Shown here one piece after another: positions 9,942 through 17,852 of a DNA stretch of 64,000 nucleotides. Origin of the DNA: Ferruginibacter albus (lineage in GTDB: Bacteria > Bacteroidota > Bacteroidia > Chitinophagales > Chitinophagaceae). Positions within the stretch are counted from its first letter, which is position 1. Every line of letters starts with the position of its first letter. Both the position numbers and the translations under genes were made by a program. The stretch is taken from the NCBI RefSeq assembly GCF_020042285.1, contig NZ_CP083388.1:1452001-1516000 (forward strand), written 5' to 3'. A model generated the notes under the pieces. It saw only the letters and a program-made list of their open reading frames with translations. It ran no database searches and had not been told where the DNA came from.

Positions 9942-10934
9942 TTATAAAACAGTTTCGGCTGTTGAAGTTACCGCTACATCTTTAAAAGGCTTACGGGCTG
10001 TTAATCCCAGCATTTTGAACATCTGCATGTCGGTATCAAAATCTGGATTAGGAGTAGTTAATAATTTTTCTCCTGCAAAGATAGAATTAGCGCCTGCCAT
10101 AAAACATAATGCCTGTTCTGCAATGCTCATCTCATTTCTTCCGGCAGATAAGCGCACTACACTTTTCGGCATAATGATCCTTGCAGTAGCGATCATGCGG
10201 AGCATTTCGTCTATGCTTACACGCTCATTATTTTCCAATGGTGTTCCTTTTACGGCAACCAATGCATTAATAGGAACAGAATCAGGATGCTGTTCCATCG
10301 TAGCTAGCGTGTGTAACATTTTTACACGGTCATCATCGGTTTCGCCTAATCCAACAATGCCGCCGCAACATACGCTTAGCTTGGCTTTGCGAACATTGTT
10401 CAATGTGTTCAAGCGATCATCAATGGTACGTGTTGTAATTATATTGCCGTAATTTTCGGATGAAGTATCAATATTATGATTGTATGCAAAACAGCCGGCT
10501 TCTTTTAAGCGTTCAGCCTGTTCGTACGTCAGCATTCCTAATGTGCAACAAACTTCCAGTCCCATGTCATTTACTTCACTTACCATTTCTAATACTCTAT
10601 CAAAATCCCTGTTGTCACGCACTTCCCGCCATGCTGCGCCCATGCATAACCGTGAGGCGCCATTTGCTTTGGCAACTTCTGCTCTTGCTTTCACTTTTTC
10701 AACGGTCATTAAAGGTTCTACTTCAACACCGGTATTATAACGGGCTGCCTGCGGACAATAAGCGCAGTCTTCTTTACAGCCACCGGTTTTAATAGAGATC
10801 AAACTGCTTATCTGTACTTCAGCATATGCCTTGTTTTGGCGATGCACTGTAGCCGCTTCATATATCAGGTCCATTAACGGACGATAATAAATTTCGTTTA
10901 TCTCTTTTAATGTCCAGTTATTTCTTATTTGCAT
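9942..10934 (-). CDS. bioB: biotin synthase
   Basis: This radical SAM enzyme inserts sulfur into dethiobiotin. The 330-residue protein has the CxxxCxxC cluster at Cys53, Cys57 and Cys60 ([12 protein letters not shown]). Other conserved blocks are [28 protein letters not shown] and RLSAGRNEM, the last near the [2Fe-2S] cluster ligands. It is the first gene of the minus-strand bio operon and has a TATCTTTG promoter box about 20 bases upstream. No biotin-repressor operator was recognised. Confidence 0.96.
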   Translation of the reverse strand: MQIRNNWTLKEINEIYYRPLMDLIYEAATVHRQNKAYAEVQISSLISIKTGGCKEDCAYCPQAARYNTGVEVEPLMTVEKVKARAEVAKANGASRLCMGAAWREVRDNRDFDRVLEMVSEVNDMGLEVCCTLGMLTYEQAERLKEAGCFAYNHNIDTSSENYGNIITTRTIDDRLNTLNNVRKAKLSVCCGGIVGLGETDDDRVKMLHTLATMEQHPDSVPINALVAVKGTPLENNERVSIDEMLRMIATARIIMPKSVVRLSAGRNEMSIAEQALCFMAGANSIFAGEKLLTTPNPDFDTDMQMFKMLGLTARKPFKDVAVTSTAETVL

Positions 10935-10953
10935 AGATCAAAATTGTAATGAA

Positions 10954-10961
10954 CAAAGATA
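10954..10961 (-). promoter_or_regulatory. -7 box of the biotin operon promoter
   Basis: TATCTTTG on the minus strand matches TAnnTTTG and ends 20 bases before the bioB ATG, implying a very short leader. It is the only promoter-like element seen upstream of bioB-F-D-A and the di-iron gene. Confidence 0.6.
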
Positions 10962-10991
10962 TTGATTAATGGAGAATTGAACACGCCTGAA

Positions 10992-11642
10992 CTAATCTCT
11001 TTGTTTGTGATACCAACTCATTTCATCAGGGGGTAATAAAGAAGAAAATTTAGTCATGAAATCAGCAAACATTTTATTTTGAATGGACGCCTTGTAGCAA
11101 TCAGGATTGTAATAAGTAAGCTCCCGATAACTGTTTTTAGTTGCGATCTCAACTGTCCACCCAACGCCATCAAAACATCCACCGTTTAGACCAGCAATTG
11201 CGACTTGTGTAGGCAAGGTATCTAAATTAGAAATAGCTAAAAGATTTTTAAAAGCTGTATCACCCCTTGTAAAAAAGAAGTTATGCATAAATGAAAATTG
11301 TGATTCATAAGTAGATTTTGTTCCATCCGGATTGTGCAACGAAGCAGGAGAAAAATGATAATGCTTTTTTATTAAGCTATCCGGGGAGCTTTTGATAAGA
11401 AATAAGTCGTGACCCGGAAAAAAAGCAGCATACATGTATATTCTTACCTCAAAAGAATCTGTACCATTTTCTATCGAAGGGATGTTCAGGTATTCTTCAA
11501 ATTGTTTTAGCCGAACTTTTTGAAACGAATCAATGCGGCTGGGGAAAGGATATTTTTTAAAACTGTTAACAATCGTTGTACTCTTTTTCCGGCAAGAGGA
11601 TATATTTAAAATGACAAGAAATATAAAAATGTATTTAGTCAT
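10992..11642 (-). CDS. hypothetical lipoprotein
   Basis: The 216-residue protein begins with a lipoprotein signal peptide (MTKYIFIFLV..NISSC, lipid Cys17). The mature part is mixed charged and aromatic, with NGGCFDGVGWTVEIATKNSY near residue 155 as its most distinctive stretch. No catalytic motif or named domain was recognised. It is 20 bases downstream of the DUF4266-type gene on the same strand and may share its transcript with panB. It is probably anchored in the inner leaflet of the outer membrane. Confidence 0.6.
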   Translation of the reverse strand: MTKYIFIFLVILNISSCRKKSTTIVNSFKKYPFPSRIDSFQKVRLKQFEEYLNIPSIENGTDSFEVRIYMYAAFFPGHDLFLIKSSPDSLIKKHYHFSPASLHNPDGTKSTYESQFSFMHNFFFTRGDTAFKNLLAISNLDTLPTQVAIAGLNGGCFDGVGWTVEIATKNSYRELTYYNPDCYKASIQNKMFADFMTKFSSLLPPDEMSWYHKQRD

Positions 11643-11662
11643 AATTATTGATATCTGTCAAA

Positions 11663-11872
11663 CTAATTACATCCGCATCCACCTCCTGTCTTTCCGCCAT
11701 TTGCTCCCGATGCCCCTTCTCTATAATTTTGAAAATTGATCTCATTCTTTTGGACCTTGCGTGCGCTTAACTGCATTTCAGCATCGTTCAATTTATTTTT
11801 CTGATATTCTTTTACTGTTGTGCAGGAAGCTGCAATAATGATCAATAGTAGATATGTAAAAAACGCCTTCAT
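11663..11872 (-). CDS. DUF4266-type small lipoprotein
   Basis: This 69-residue lipoprotein has a lipobox ending at Cys17 (IIIAASC). The mature peptide has the DUF4266 layout: TVKEYQKNKLNDAEMQL near the start and a Gly-rich tail GANGGKTGGGCGCN. In other Bacteroidota the family sits beside DUF3570, thioredoxin and ApbE genes; none is present here. Its start overlaps the panB stop by one base (TAATG), which implies translational coupling with panB. Function unknown; the terminal Cys-Gly-Cys could bind metal or form a disulfide. Confidence 0.8.
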   Translation of the reverse strand: MKAFFTYLLLIIIAASCTTVKEYQKNKLNDAEMQLSARKVQKNEINFQNYREGASGANGGKTGGGCGCN

Positions 11873-12690
11873 TAGTAGGATTCGCTTTTATTAGGAAAGT
11901 CATTTGATTTTACATCCGCCACATATTGTTTCACTGCCGTTGTTATTTGCTCACTTAAATTAAGATACTGGCGTAAAAACCGTGGCTTAAATTCTGTATT
12001 AATTCCCAGCAGGTCGTGCATTACCAATACCTGTCCGTCACAATCGCCACCGGCGCCAATGCCGATGGTTGGTATGCTTAAGCTTTTACTTACTTCTTTT
12101 GCCAGGTCAGCGGGAATTTTTTCCAATACTATCGCAAAGCAACCGGCTTCCTGTAATAATAAGGCATCACGTTTTAATTTTTCTGCTTCGCTGTTTTCCC
12201 TTGCCCTTACAATATAGGTTCCGAACTTATAAATGCTTTGGGGAGTTAATCCCAAATGCCCCATAACGGGAATACCTGCCCCTACAATTTTTTTTACTGA
12301 ATCAATCGCTTCTTCACCGCCTTCCAGCTTAACTGAATGTGCACCAGATTCTTTCATTATTTTAATAGAAGATGCCAATGCTATTTCTGAATTAGATTGA
12401 TAAGAACCAAACGGAAGATCTACTACTATCAGGCAACGATCAACACCACGAACAACGGCCCCTGCATGATATATCATTTGATCCAGTGTTATCGGTAATG
12501 TTGTTTCATGACCTGCAATTACATTGCTGGCGCTATCTCCCACCAGTATGATATCAATACCTGCTCCATCAAAAATTTTTGCAAACGAAAAATCATACGC
12601 TGTTATCATGGATATCTTTTCTCCTGAAGCTTTCATCTTTTGGAGTGTATTGGTGGTAATACGTTTTATTTCTTTTTTTACGCTTGACAT
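11872..12690 (-). CDS. panB: 3-methyl-2-oxobutanoate hydroxymethyltransferase
   Basis: PanB makes ketopantoate from 2-oxoisovalerate and methylene-tetrahydrofolate, the first committed step to pantothenate and CoA. The 272-residue protein has the canonical blocks [49 protein letters not shown] and [20 protein letters not shown]. It is cytosolic. It is followed with a one-base overlap by the DUF4266 lipoprotein gene. No panC or panD is in the window. Confidence 0.96.
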   Translation of the reverse strand: MSSVKKEIKRITTNTLQKMKASGEKISMITAYDFSFAKIFDGAGIDIILVGDSASNVIAGHETTLPITLDQMIYHAGAVVRGVDRCLIVVDLPFGSYQSNSEIALASSIKIMKESGAHSVKLEGGEEAIDSVKKIVGAGIPVMGHLGLTPQSIYKFGTYIVRARENSEAEKLKRDALLLQEAGCFAIVLEKIPADLAKEVSKSLSIPTIGIGAGGDCDGQVLVMHDLLGINTEFKPRFLRQYLNLSEQITTAVKQYVADVKSNDFPNKSESY

Positions 12691-12814
12691 TGTAAACTGT
12701 TATTAGGAATGATGCAATTAATTAGTGGGAGTTGGCTCTGCGTTAGAATAAAACAAACCCAAAGAATGTTATGTAAAAGTAGAGAGTTTTTTGATATTGA
12801 TATAATCTGAATTA

Positions 12815-13738
12815 CTAATTTTCAAATGTAGGATTAATAGGTTCTATAGGATAATTGTCTGGAGCAACTCGAATTGGTACAGGAATGTCCCCATCATAAA
12901 AGATCCTGCAGTGTTCAGTTAAACCTAAATATGTGCCGGATACAGTAATGCAAGGTTTTAAGATAGATACATTTTCAATTTTTGATACTAATATTTCTTT
13001 TTCAAAGTCAAAATACACATCCTGTGCAATTCTAAAATTGTAAAAACTATCAAGGTTATATTCAATTCTTTTAAACATTGTTGAATCGCCGCCTTGGCCG
13101 GCTCCAAATGTATCAAAGAATGTTATGGGAACAGAATCTGTTACCAGATAATAAGGGTCGGTATTTTTTTCATAAAGAACATCTTTATAAATACCTGAAG
13201 TATACGTCCACTTATAAATATCAAATTTTTTATCCTGGTAATCTCTAACTATGAGAGGCATCAATTTAGGATTTCGGGTGGTTAGCATTTTGTTGGAAGC
13301 AGATGGATTAACTGAAGAGAAGGTATATGTTTTTTCTATTCTTCCAATAAAAAGCATTTTATCATCAGGCTCCGTATAAGGTTGCTGATTAAAGCCGGCA
13401 TTAAAAAGTGAATAGAAAGAAAATAGGGAAGAGTCAGCATTCCCTGATTTTATTCTTTGTTTCAGGCACATCGGCGTTAGCAATATATTGGTAATATAGA
13501 GCTTTGCATCTTTATAATAAACGATCTGCTTTACTTTAAAAATATCAAAATTGTTTTTGTTAGAAGATGTATCGCTAAAAGAATAAAAAAGATCTTTGTA
13601 AAAAAGTGAGCTTGTATCTATCGCTGATAATTTGTCGTACTGGCTGTTTTCTATTAGCCATCCTCCAACAGTATCAACAACAGCAATGTTTTTCGGGTCT
13701 TGTTTTTTAATTGCCTTTTTTGGAAACTGAATAGCCAT
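12815..13738 (-). CDS. hypothetical protein, probable 3' part of a frameshifted secreted gene
   Basis: The frame gives 307 residues starting MAIQFPKKAIKKQ, without a signal peptide. Its start overlaps the preceding gene by 32 bases in another frame. At the overlap both frames run through an AAAAAA tract near 13718. Removing one A joins the upstream secreted ORF to this one (GYSVSK then KAIKKQDPKN). I therefore think this is the main body of one exported protein of about 380 residues. No domain was recognised. It is rich in Tyr, Phe and Asp, and repeats of VYFDFEKEI and YTFSSV type suggest beta structure. The last residues are PIEPINPTFEN. Confidence 0.55.
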   Translation of the reverse strand: MAIQFPKKAIKKQDPKNIAVVDTVGGWLIENSQYDKLSAIDTSSLFYKDLFYSFSDTSSNKNNFDIFKVKQIVYYKDAKLYITNILLTPMCLKQRIKSGNADSSLFSFYSLFNAGFNQQPYTEPDDKMLFIGRIEKTYTFSSVNPSASNKMLTTRNPKLMPLIVRDYQDKKFDIYKWTYTSGIYKDVLYEKNTDPYYLVTDSVPITFFDTFGAGQGGDSTMFKRIEYNLDSFYNFRIAQDVYFDFEKEILVSKIENVSILKPCITVSGTYLGLTEHCRIFYDGDIPVPIRVAPDNYPIEPINPTFEN

Positions 13739-13964
13739 CTCTATTTATTTTGTAACTGTTTATTCCGGACGTTTTTAATTTTTTTAAATACCAATCTGTA
13801 ATGCTGTACTTAGGGATTTTTGGAGTAAGATCGAAGTATTGATCCGTTTCAAATGCCCATTCAATTTTGTTATCCCATTGTATGAAATCGCCATATTCTA
13901 ATTTTTTTTGAGAAACAGCTTTTAAGGAAGGAATGAGTAAGATCAGCAGCCATATGTTTTTCAT
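13707..13964 (-). CDS. hypothetical secreted protein fragment (5' part of split gene)
   Basis: The 85-residue ORF begins with a signal peptide (MKNIWLLILLIPSLKAVSQ, cleavage near residue 19). It continues KKLEYGDFIQWDNKIEWAFE and stops just after an AAAAAA run. The downstream ORF lacks a signal peptide and overlaps this one, so the two most likely form one gene interrupted by a +1 change, either a real frameshift or a homopolymer reading error. No family was recognised. Confidence 0.5.
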   Translation of the reverse strand: MKNIWLLILLIPSLKAVSQKKLEYGDFIQWDNKIEWAFETDQYFDLTPKIPKYSITDWYLKKLKTSGINSYKINRDGYSVSKKGN

Positions 13965-14042
13965 TATTATTATTTTTCTTTTAGAAAAATAATAATATCA
14001 AATAAAACAATAAGTTAAAGTAGAGTAATGTATTGTAACCGT

Positions 14043-14501
14043 TTAAAAAGTAAATTGGCGATGAGCGTTTGAGAAAAACAATTCCGTCATAAAATTTTTC
14101 ATGGTTTCTTTAAAAGTAGCGCCCACAATATTTTTGTTTTCAAAATATTCTGCTTTTACTATTTTTAACTTTATTAAGATCATATCGTAGTTGCTTGATG
14201 TGGCGGCAAACTCTCTTTCTTCATCCTCAATTATACTTGCTTTTCCTTCTATATGTAAATAAAAATCGTTGCCTTTATGATAATATTCCAATGTTGCATA
14301 AAAAGTTTTATCTATATGGGGTGCATAATGCCCGTTGCAGGAAGTAAAAAACAAAATATTCCCATCCTCATCTGTTCGCAATGTATTAATGATATTATCG
14401 GGAAGTGGCAAGGGGGAATTTATTTCTCCATGAAACTTGGCAATCTTTATATCTTGAATTTTTTTTCTGACAAATTCAATGGGTTCATCTTTTGTAAGCA
14501 T
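14043..14501 (-). CDS. pyridoxamine 5'-phosphate oxidase-like (FMN split-barrel) protein
   Basis: The 152-residue protein fits the flavin-binding split-barrel fold used by general stress protein 26-like enzymes: KIAKFHG, a strand with NILFFTS, then FYATLEYYHKGNDFYLHIEG followed by KASIIED and a helix. It probably binds FMN or F420-like flavins; the substrate is unknown. It lacks the full PdxH active-site set, so I do not call it PdxH. A second, more canonical member lies at 25136. No signal peptide. The gene stands alone in the 14-kb stress-type region. Confidence 0.7.
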   Translation of the reverse strand: MLTKDEPIEFVRKKIQDIKIAKFHGEINSPLPLPDNIINTLRTDEDGNILFFTSCNGHYAPHIDKTFYATLEYYHKGNDFYLHIEGKASIIEDEEREFAATSSNYDMILIKLKIVKAEYFENKNIVGATFKETMKNFMTELFFSNAHRQFTF

Positions 14502-14603
14502 ACGTTAGAATTTTACTTATTAAATTTAAAAAAGAAACTCATGTATATAACGTCAACTTTTGCACATATTATTTACTGTGGAAAATTTTTCTCTTGAGAA
14601 AAA

Positions 14604-14951
14604 TCAAAGCTCAAATAAAAGTTGCTGATCATGCTCCACCTGCGGTATCTGCCTTATAAAGTTATCATAACCTTCTTCATCATCGTGATTGCTGTAGACT
14701 CCGTAAGCGTCAATGCTGTAACCAATTAGCCCATCAATTGCTTTTATAACATATAATATGCTCATATCAGAAGGGTCTGTTTCTTCTTCAAAACGATATA
14801 CTTTAATTATAGACAGCTCTTCCGGTTGATATGTTTTTCCTTTTCCTGCAGTAAAGCCCTCCGGCGTCCATCTAAACTCATTGTCCATATGCTTGTGTCG
14901 CAATGCTTCCAGAATTTCTGAGAGCGTTGTCATTTGATGTGGTATTTCCAT
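14604..14951 (-). CDS. small conserved Bacteroidota protein (family often labelled phosphoribosylpyrophosphate synthetase)
   Basis: I chose ATG 14951 (115 residues, MEIPHQMTTL), not the upstream start at 14984: the longer start would lie inside the TGGCATGGTTTT element at 14972-14988, and the short form keeps the same 35-base spacing seen at 25136. The sequence (TTLSEILEAL, LSIIKVYRFEEETDPSDMS, ILYVIKAIDG, YSIDAYGVYSNHDDEE) matches a small family that databases often name phosphoribosylpyrophosphate synthetase although it is far too short for that enzyme. True function unknown; probably cytosolic. Confidence 0.65.
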   Translation of the reverse strand: MEIPHQMTTLSEILEALRHKHMDNEFRWTPEGFTAGKGKTYQPEELSIIKVYRFEEETDPSDMSILYVIKAIDGLIGYSIDAYGVYSNHDDEEGYDNFIRQIPQVEHDQQLLFEL

Positions 14952-14971
14952 GATCTGTTTTAATTTAAAGT

Positions 14972-14988
14972 TTACTAAAACCATGCCA
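14972..14988 (-). promoter_or_regulatory. TGGCATGGTTTT element (sigma-54-like -24 region)
   Basis: The minus strand carries TGGCATGGTTTTAG, 35 bases before the ATG at 14951. The same 12-mer occurs before 25136 and 27986. The -24 half matches sigma-54 promoters; the -12 half (GT in place of GC) does not. Confidence 0.45.
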
Positions 14989-15041
14989 TGGCAAAAGGGA
15001 ATAGTTTTTGAATATTAATTAATTAAATAAATCATACAGAT

Positions 15042-15503
15042 ATGGATAAAATATTGATCGCCCTGGATTTTGGACCTTCCGCAGAGATAGTTGCAACCAG
15101 TGGAAAAGAATTGGCAAATGCCATGAATGCAAAAATTGTTTTGCTGCATATTGTTAGTGATATAGCCTATTATTCTTCTCCGGAATATGGGCCAATAATG
15201 GGTTTTACCGGATTTAACAATGTAAGTGCAATTGAAGCTGCAGAACATTTAAAAGACCTGGCAAAGGATTATCTTGACAGATCAAAAAAGTTTTTAGATG
15301 ATGACACGATAGAGACAGTTGTAGAAGAAGGAAATGCAGCTGATGTGATCTTACAGGTTGCCAAAGAAAGTAAAGCAAGTATAATTGTGATGGGTACGCA
15401 TAGCAGGAGAGGATTGGAAAAAATACTGATTGGAAGTGTTGCCGGAAGCGTATTAAATAAATCAACAACTCCCTTATTTATTGTTCCTACAAAAAAAGAA
15501 TGA
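15042..15503 (+). CDS. universal stress protein UspA family
   Basis: This 153-residue single Usp domain begins MDKILIALDFGPSAE and ends with the ATP-binding signature GTHSRRGLEKILIGSVAGS (Gly-x2-Gly-x9-Gly-Ser), so it belongs to the nucleotide-binding class. Usp proteins modulate survival under stress; the partner is unknown. It is divergent from the small conserved gene at 14604-14951, and its stop codon directly abuts the stop of the convergent DUF4142 gene. Cytosolic. Confidence 0.9.
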   Translation: MDKILIALDFGPSAEIVATSGKELANAMNAKIVLLHIVSDIAYYSSPEYGPIMGFTGFNNVSAIEAAEHLKDLAKDYLDRSKKFLDDDTIETVVEEGNAADVILQVAKESKASIIVMGTHSRRGLEKILIGSVAGSVLNKSTTPLFIVPTKKE

Positions 15504-16070
15504 TTAGTTTTTTTGAAAGCCGCTTAAAATTTGCTGTAAAGAAACAAGATGCTTTTGAAGAATTGGTAACTGGCGTGTGGTCCACATTTTAACTATGCTA
15601 TCGGTTCCATTATTGATTTGATATTGGTACTGTTGAATAATGGAGTTATGGTCATTCAACGATAATGCGATATAAGAGCTATCAAGATCTGTCCCTGTTT
15701 TCTTTTGTATATCGCCATATTTATTTCGAAATTCATCACTCATTTTTTCAGGAATGCTGATGTTTTCCTTAGCGGCGATGTTTTGTATCTCTTCATTTGC
15801 TTTATTAAAATCGTTGGAGATGTTTTTTGCCAACTGTTTTACTGCAATAGAGGAGGCATAAGTTTGTGCCATATCATTCAGCCTTATCTCAAATAGATTA
15901 CTATTAACAGCATTGGCAACAAAAGCGGCATTATGTTGCAAGGAAGAGCTGTCAAATTTTTCTTCATTTTGCTTGTCAGATACTTTAATGGTGTCGGTTT
16001 CTTTTCTCCTGTTTACACAAGCTATTAGAACAATTGCTAAAAATAATATGTTGCATTTATTCGGGTGCAT
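15504..16070 (-). CDS. DUF4142 lipoprotein
   Basis: The 188-residue protein has a lipobox at Cys18 (AIVLIAC). The rest is helical and matches DUF4142, a ferritin-like four-helix family: NAAFVANAVNSNLFEIRLND, AVKQLAKNISNDFNKANEEI, then LDSSYIALSLNDHNSIIQQY and LPILQKHLVSLQQI. The family is common in envelope-stress settings and is thought to be exported; no metal-binding role is shown. It lies downstream of the small secreted gene at 16112, separated by a hairpin at 16082. Confidence 0.85.
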   Translation of the reverse strand: MHPNKCNILFLAIVLIACVNRRKETDTIKVSDKQNEEKFDSSSLQHNAAFVANAVNSNLFEIRLNDMAQTYASSIAVKQLAKNISNDFNKANEEIQNIAAKENISIPEKMSDEFRNKYGDIQKKTGTDLDSSYIALSLNDHNSIIQQYQYQINNGTDSIVKMWTTRQLPILQKHLVSLQQILSGFQKN

Positions 16071-16081
16071 GAATGTAAGAA

Positions 16082-16103
16082 GGGAGCAGCAACTGCTGCT
16101 CCC
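16082..16103 (-). terminator. strong hairpin between two secreted-protein genes
   Basis: GGGAGCAGC and GCTGCTCCC form a perfect 9-bp stem around a four-base loop, followed on the minus strand by TTCTTAC. It lies 8 bases after the stop of the 68-residue gene. It may terminate or attenuate read-through into the DUF4142 gene, or stabilise the upstream message; the U-tract is weak. Confidence 0.6.
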
Positions 16104-16111
16104 CGGTTTTA

Positions 16112-16318
16112 TTAATAAGATTTAGTTGTATCCGGCATGGTGCTCATGCTGGAATCTTTTTGTTTTTTCCACTTCTTTTTGTCTTTCATCGGAGGTGTAG
16201 TGTCTTTGCTTATTGATGATTGGTAAGTACTTTGCGTAACATACCCGTTGGCTGTTTTTCCAAGGCTGATTGCATAAAGACAAAAAGCTGCGGCAACAAT
16301 TAATGATAGCTTCTTCAT
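16112..16318 (-). CDS. small secreted hypothetical protein
   Basis: This 68-residue peptide has a signal sequence (MKKLSLIVAAAFCLYAISLG) and a Lys-, Ser- and Thr-rich mature part (DTTPPMKDKKKWKKQKDS). It is probably a small basic periplasmic protein. No family is recognised. It is divergent from the DUF72 gene, and both starts are preceded by TGGT-N7-TTTGT elements in the shared 114-base gap. Confidence 0.55.
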   Translation of the reverse strand: MKKLSLIVAAAFCLYAISLGKTANGYVTQSTYQSSISKDTTPPMKDKKKWKKQKDSSMSTMPDTTKSY

Positions 16319-16432
16319 ACAAAAAAAATTAAAGTTTTATGTTTTGTTTGTCGTAGGGTATTGGACAAATATCAGACCAGTTAAGCGGTTTAAAATGGTT
16401 TCATATTTGTTTAATAGAGCTAAAACTTTATT

Positions 16433-17194
16433 ATGAAATGGAAAATAGGTTGCTCCGGATTTCACTACGAGGATTGGCAGGGAATATTTTACCCGGCAGA
16501 TCTGGCCAGGAACAAATGGTTTGAACATTACAGCAAAGAATTTAAAACATTGGAATTAAATGTTACTTTTTACCGCTTCCCGCAATTAAAATTTCTACAG
16601 GATTGGTACACTAAAAGTCAGAAGGAATTTAGGTTTTCAGTGAAAGTTCCAAGGCAGATAACACACTTTAAGCAGTTGAAGGAATCAGAAGCTTTATTAA
16701 AAGATTTCTATGATGTCATTCGTAAAGGATTAAAAAATAAACTGGGTCCTGTATTATTTCAGTTCCCACCATCCATACATTATTCAAAGGAATTTTTGCA
16801 GAGAATAATTGATAATGTTGATCCATCGTTTAAGAATGTGGTAGAATTTCGCCACCACAGCTGGTGGAATGGGGAAGTATATACTCAACTCGCCAAACAT
16901 AAAATTACATTTTGCGGTATCAGTTATCCGAATTTGCCTGCGGATGTAATTCAAAATACATCAGTAGTTTATTATCGTTTTCATGGAGTTCCGGAATTGT
17001 ACCGGTCGGAATATGCGCAGGAAGATCTTGAAAACTTTGTGATGGATCTGCATGAAACAACAAAAGTGAAAGATGTGTATGTTTATTTTAACAATACCAT
17101 TCAAGCTGCTGCTATACGAAATGCAGAATGGTTAAATGAATATGTCAGGGAATTAAAAGAGATAGCGCCTGATGGTATGGTATTTGGGTTTTAA
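16433..17194 (+). CDS. DUF72 (YecE-like) protein
   Basis: The 253-residue protein has the DUF72 TIM-barrel-like pattern: IGCSGFHYEDWQGIFYP at the N-terminus, WFEHYSKEFKTLELNVTFYR, LGPVLFQFPPS, VVEFRHHSWW and the late YVYFNNTIQAAAIRNA. The family is widespread and cytosolic, with a proposed but unproven hydrolase or repair role. The next gene, a DJ-1/PfpI protein, starts 19 bases downstream and is probably co-transcribed. Confidence 0.9.
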   Translation: MKWKIGCSGFHYEDWQGIFYPADLARNKWFEHYSKEFKTLELNVTFYRFPQLKFLQDWYTKSQKEFRFSVKVPRQITHFKQLKESEALLKDFYDVIRKGLKNKLGPVLFQFPPSIHYSKEFLQRIIDNVDPSFKNVVEFRHHSWWNGEVYTQLAKHKITFCGISYPNLPADVIQNTSVVYYRFHGVPELYRSEYAQEDLENFVMDLHETTKVKDVYVYFNNTIQAAAIRNAEWLNEYVRELKEIAPDGMVFGF

Positions 17195-17213
17195 ATCCAG
17201 AAAAATTATAAAA

Positions 17214-17801
17214 ATGAAAACATTAGATAATAAAAGAGTTGCTATCCTTACGGATAATGGCTTTGAAGAAGTAGAGCTTACTGCACCGAAAAAAGCGTTG
17301 GAAGATGCAGGTGCAAAGGTTGATATTGTATCCTTGCAAAAAGGAAAAGTAAAAGGCTGGGATCACGATCATTGGTCAATCGATCTGCCTGTTGATGTTG
17401 ACCTGGTGGAAGCAAAAACAGAAGCTTATGATGCATTGATGATACCGGGAGGTGTAATAAATCCTGATATCATGCGGCGACACAATGAATATATTTCTTT
17501 TGCACAGGAATTTTTAGAAAGCGGTAAACCGGTAGCAGCTATTTGTCATGGACCGCAATTATTAATTGAAACAGGTTTAATAAGTGGAAAGCACATTACT
17601 TCTTTTCCTTCAATTAGAAGAGACATAATCAATGCGGGCGGTTATTGGAAAGATGAAGAAGTGGTAACAGATAATGGATTGGTTACAAGTCGCAGCCCCG
17701 AAGATATTCCAGCATTTAATAAAAAAATGATCGAAGAAATAGCCGAAGGGCAACATGATCCGGAATTTGACAGTGAGGGGAGTGTATTGCACAATAGATA
17801 A
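17214..17801 (+). CDS. type 1 glutamine amidotransferase-like, DJ-1/PfpI family
   Basis: I chose ATG 17214 (195 residues, MKTLDNKRVAIL) since the extra upstream codons overlap the DUF72 stop. The family nucleophile is Cys111 in AAICHGPQLL, and the Glu in DNGFEEVELT near residue 18 is the usual acid partner. Other typical parts are DALMIPGGVINPD and ITSFPSIRRDI. Members act as stress-induced glyoxalases, deglycases or chaperones; which applies here is unknown. Cytosolic, co-directional with DUF72. Confidence 0.9.
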   Translation: MKTLDNKRVAILTDNGFEEVELTAPKKALEDAGAKVDIVSLQKGKVKGWDHDHWSIDLPVDVDLVEAKTEAYDALMIPGGVINPDIMRRHNEYISFAQEFLESGKPVAAICHGPQLLIETGLISGKHITSFPSIRRDIINAGGYWKDEEVVTDNGLVTSRSPEDIPAFNKKMIEEIAEGQHDPEFDSEGSVLHNR

Positions 17802-17852
17802 CCTCTCACAGTAATATGCTAAAATGATCAAGCACATATAGCAATGCCTTTG

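Noticed and set aside
9931..10452. 173-codon plus-strand ORF over bioB
   Set aside because: It is antisense to bioB, whose iron-sulfur motifs fix the coding frame.
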